Origin: Alphaproteobacteria bacterium
GTDB lineage: Bacteria; Pseudomonadota; Alphaproteobacteria; Micropepsales; Micropepsaceae
Direction: 5' to 3'
Assembly (NCBI GenBank): GCA_028869725.1
Contig: JAGWRJ010000943.1
Location: 1-6,584 of the forward strand
DNA: 6,584 bases
The position numbers and the translations under genes were made by a program. The notes under the pieces are model-generated. The model did no database searches and was not told where the DNA came from. It saw only the letters and a program-made list of their open reading frames with translations. This document shows, one piece after another, positions 5,368 through 6,584 of the stretch (positions are counted from its first letter, which is position 1; each line of letters opens with the position of its first letter).

Positions 5368-6033
5368 ATGCGTGGACTTGCAGAACTCGAACCTGAGGGC
5401 CTGGCCCCGGAGGGCGCTGGCTGGCAGCAGCGCAAGAGCGCCCAGACGCGCATCGCCATTCTGGAAGCTGCCATCGACTGCCTCGAAAAGCACGGCTATG
5501 CGCGCACCACCACGCAGCTTATCGCCCAGGTGGCGGAAATTTCACGCGGTGCCATGCTGCATCATTACGCCACCAAGCAGGAACTGATCTCCTCGGTCAT
5601 CGACTACACGATGTACAAGCGCATGGAGCAGTTTATTGCCCGCATCAATGCGCTCAGCGAAGCTGAACGCGTGAAGGAGCATGCCGGTATCGAGCTTTAC
5701 TGGCAGAGCCTGCTTACGCGGGAGTTTACCGCCTATCTCGAACTGATGCTCGCGTCACGCACCGACGACGAGCTTCGCAGCATCTTTCTGCCCAAAGCCC
5801 GCCACTATGACCGCGTCGAGCGTCAGGAGATCATGCGGGTGTTCCCGGAATGGGCCGACAAGAAGAAGGAGTTCAATCTTGCCATGGACTTCTGCATTGC
5901 GACCATGGAAGGGCTCCTTCTCAACCGGGACATATGGGACGACCTGAAACGGCGCCGCATGTTGCGAGAGTTCGTCTCCCGCACAATTCTGATGCTGCGC
6001 GACAGCCAGCTGCCGCTGCCCAAGACGAAGTAA
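5368..6033 (+). CDS. TetR/AcrR-family transcriptional regulator
   Basis: A 221-aa protein with the standard TetR layout. The DNA-binding domain spans about residues 26-75: TRIAILEAAIDCLEKHGYARTT is the first helix region, LIAQVAEISRGAMLHHYATKQEL (51-73) the helix-turn-helix with the family's HYxxKxEL-like ending. The remainder is the variable helical ligand-binding and dimer domain, ending in a basic DLKRRRMLREF stretch (192-202). About 25 residues precede the domain, slightly long but common. The ATG at 5368 was chosen because the GTGGGG upstream can act as a ribosome binding site and because longer in-frame starts (to 5161) overlap the acyl-CoA dehydrogenase and add unrelated sequence. Its position next to a catabolic gene and behind two palindromes suggests it represses this cluster until a pathway substrate or CoA intermediate binds. 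The ligand is unknown. Confidence 0.95.
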   Translation: MRGLAELEPEGLAPEGAGWQQRKSAQTRIAILEAAIDCLEKHGYARTTTQLIAQVAEISRGAMLHHYATKQELISSVIDYTMYKRMEQFIARINALSEAERVKEHAGIELYWQSLLTREFTAYLELMLASRTDDELRSIFLPKARHYDRVERQEIMRVFPEWADKKKEFNLAMDFCIATMEGLLLNRDIWDDLKRRRMLREFVSRTILMLRDSQLPLPKTK

Positions 6034-6038
6034 CCGCC

Positions 6039-6584
6039 TCAGCCGATCTGTTCGAGCAGGATCGCGTTGACGTCTGCGGACCGCTCCAGATGCGGCATAT
6101 GCCCGGCGCCCTCGATCCAGCGCACCACAAAGCCCTCTGGCAGAGATGCCGGGTCAGGGGTGCCGACGATGGCATCCTGGCGCGAGGCGATCACAGTAGC
6201 TGCGGGAATGCGTGGCAGATCCGCCGCAAGCGCCTGCGCATCATTTCCGCTGACAAGTTGGTCTCTCAGCACGCTCAGTGCATTCTCGACATCGTCCAGG
6301 CGCTTGAAGCGCATCATGTCCTCGATCATGTCCTTGCTGACAAGATCCGGATCAGCGAACAGCATTTCGAGGTAGGGTTTGACATCACGAGCTCGTCGAG
6401 CTTCGACGATGCCGGTAAGAAATTCCTCGTTCAGTCGGGTTCCCGGCAGATGAGCCGGACAGATCAAGGTAAGCGATGCGGCGCGGTTTGGCGCATCCGC
6501 CACCAGCCGCGCCGCCACCGCTCCCCCGAGCGAATGTCCGATAAAGTGGGCACGGGCGATTCCCATGACATCCAGCGCGCGGGC
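6039..6584 (-). CDS. Alpha/beta hydrolase domain, C-terminal part (AcoC-like), cut by window edge
   Basis: At least 181 residues of an alpha/beta hydrolase fold, reading open to the window end. The Met codon at 6566 is internal: the six codons before it give ARALDV, which continues the helix normally found before the nucleophile elbow. Seen: FIGHSLGG with the nucleophile Ser at codon 6533-6531, the acid in SRQDAIVG (Asp codon 6176-6174), and the base in EGAGHMPHLE (His codon 6101-6099). The cap region KPYLEMLFADPDLVSKDM and FKRLDDVENAL strongly recalls the hydrolase-like C-terminal half of AcoC-type dihydrolipoamide acetyltransferases of acetoin dehydrogenase complexes. It could therefore be such an E2 subunit, whose lipoyl domain would lie to the right of the window, or a stand-alone hydrolase. 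It converges on the TetR gene with 5 nt between stops and is probably a separate unit. Confidence 0.88.
   Translation of the reverse strand, partial: ARALDVMGIARAHFIGHSLGGAVAARLVADAPNRAASLTLICPAHLPGTRLNEEFLTGIVEARRARDVKPYLEMLFADPDLVSKDMIEDMMRFKRLDDVENALSVLRDQLVSGNDAQALAADLPRIPAATVIASRQDAIVGTPDPASLPEGFVVRWIEGAGHMPHLERSADVNAILLEQIG

Overview
The window is protein-coding and high in GC by eye, with tightly packed genes, short or negative spacings and good Shine-Dalgarno sites. The protein set (two SDR dehydrogenases, a soluble P450, a limonene-epoxide-hydrolase-like protein, a ThuA-like protein, an acyl-CoA dehydrogenase, a TetR regulator and an AcoC-like alpha/beta hydrolase) suggests an accessory catabolic cluster of an alphaproteobacterium, perhaps a sphingomonad. 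That taxonomic call is an inference from protein style; no rRNA or tRNA is present to anchor it.

Layout. (1) Positions 14-2444, + strand: SDR dehydrogenase, cytochrome P450 and LEH-type epoxide hydrolase, with a 1-nt overlap of the last two; almost certainly one operon whose promoter lies left of the window. (2) Positions 2441-3965, - strand: an SDR followed by a ThuA-like protein, 10 nt apart, transcribed toward the first operon; the two transcription units end on a shared CTAG that carries both stop codons. (3) Positions 3966-4088: a 123-nt divergent control region with overlapping -10 elements on the two strands and a 16-nt imperfect inverted repeat. (4) Positions 4089-6033, + strand: acyl-CoA dehydrogenase, then a 73-nt gap with two abutting perfect palindromes (probable operator), then a TetR-family regulator. 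(5) Positions 6039-6584, - strand: the C-terminal part of an alpha/beta hydrolase, cut by the window edge and converging on the regulator gene with a 5-nt gap.

How they may work together (inference): the P450 oxygenates a hydrophobic, perhaps terpenoid, steroid-like or alicyclic substrate; if the product is an epoxide, the LEH-like protein would open it to a vicinal diol and the NAD-type SDR would oxidise an alcohol. The divergent SDR and the acyl-CoA dehydrogenase would act on later, CoA-linked steps, under control of the TetR protein. The substrate cannot be read from the sequence. The order of oxygenase, epoxide hydrolase and diol dehydrogenase resembles the logic of limonene degradation, but with a P450 as the oxygenase. 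No mobile element, CRISPR array, RNA gene or integration site was seen.
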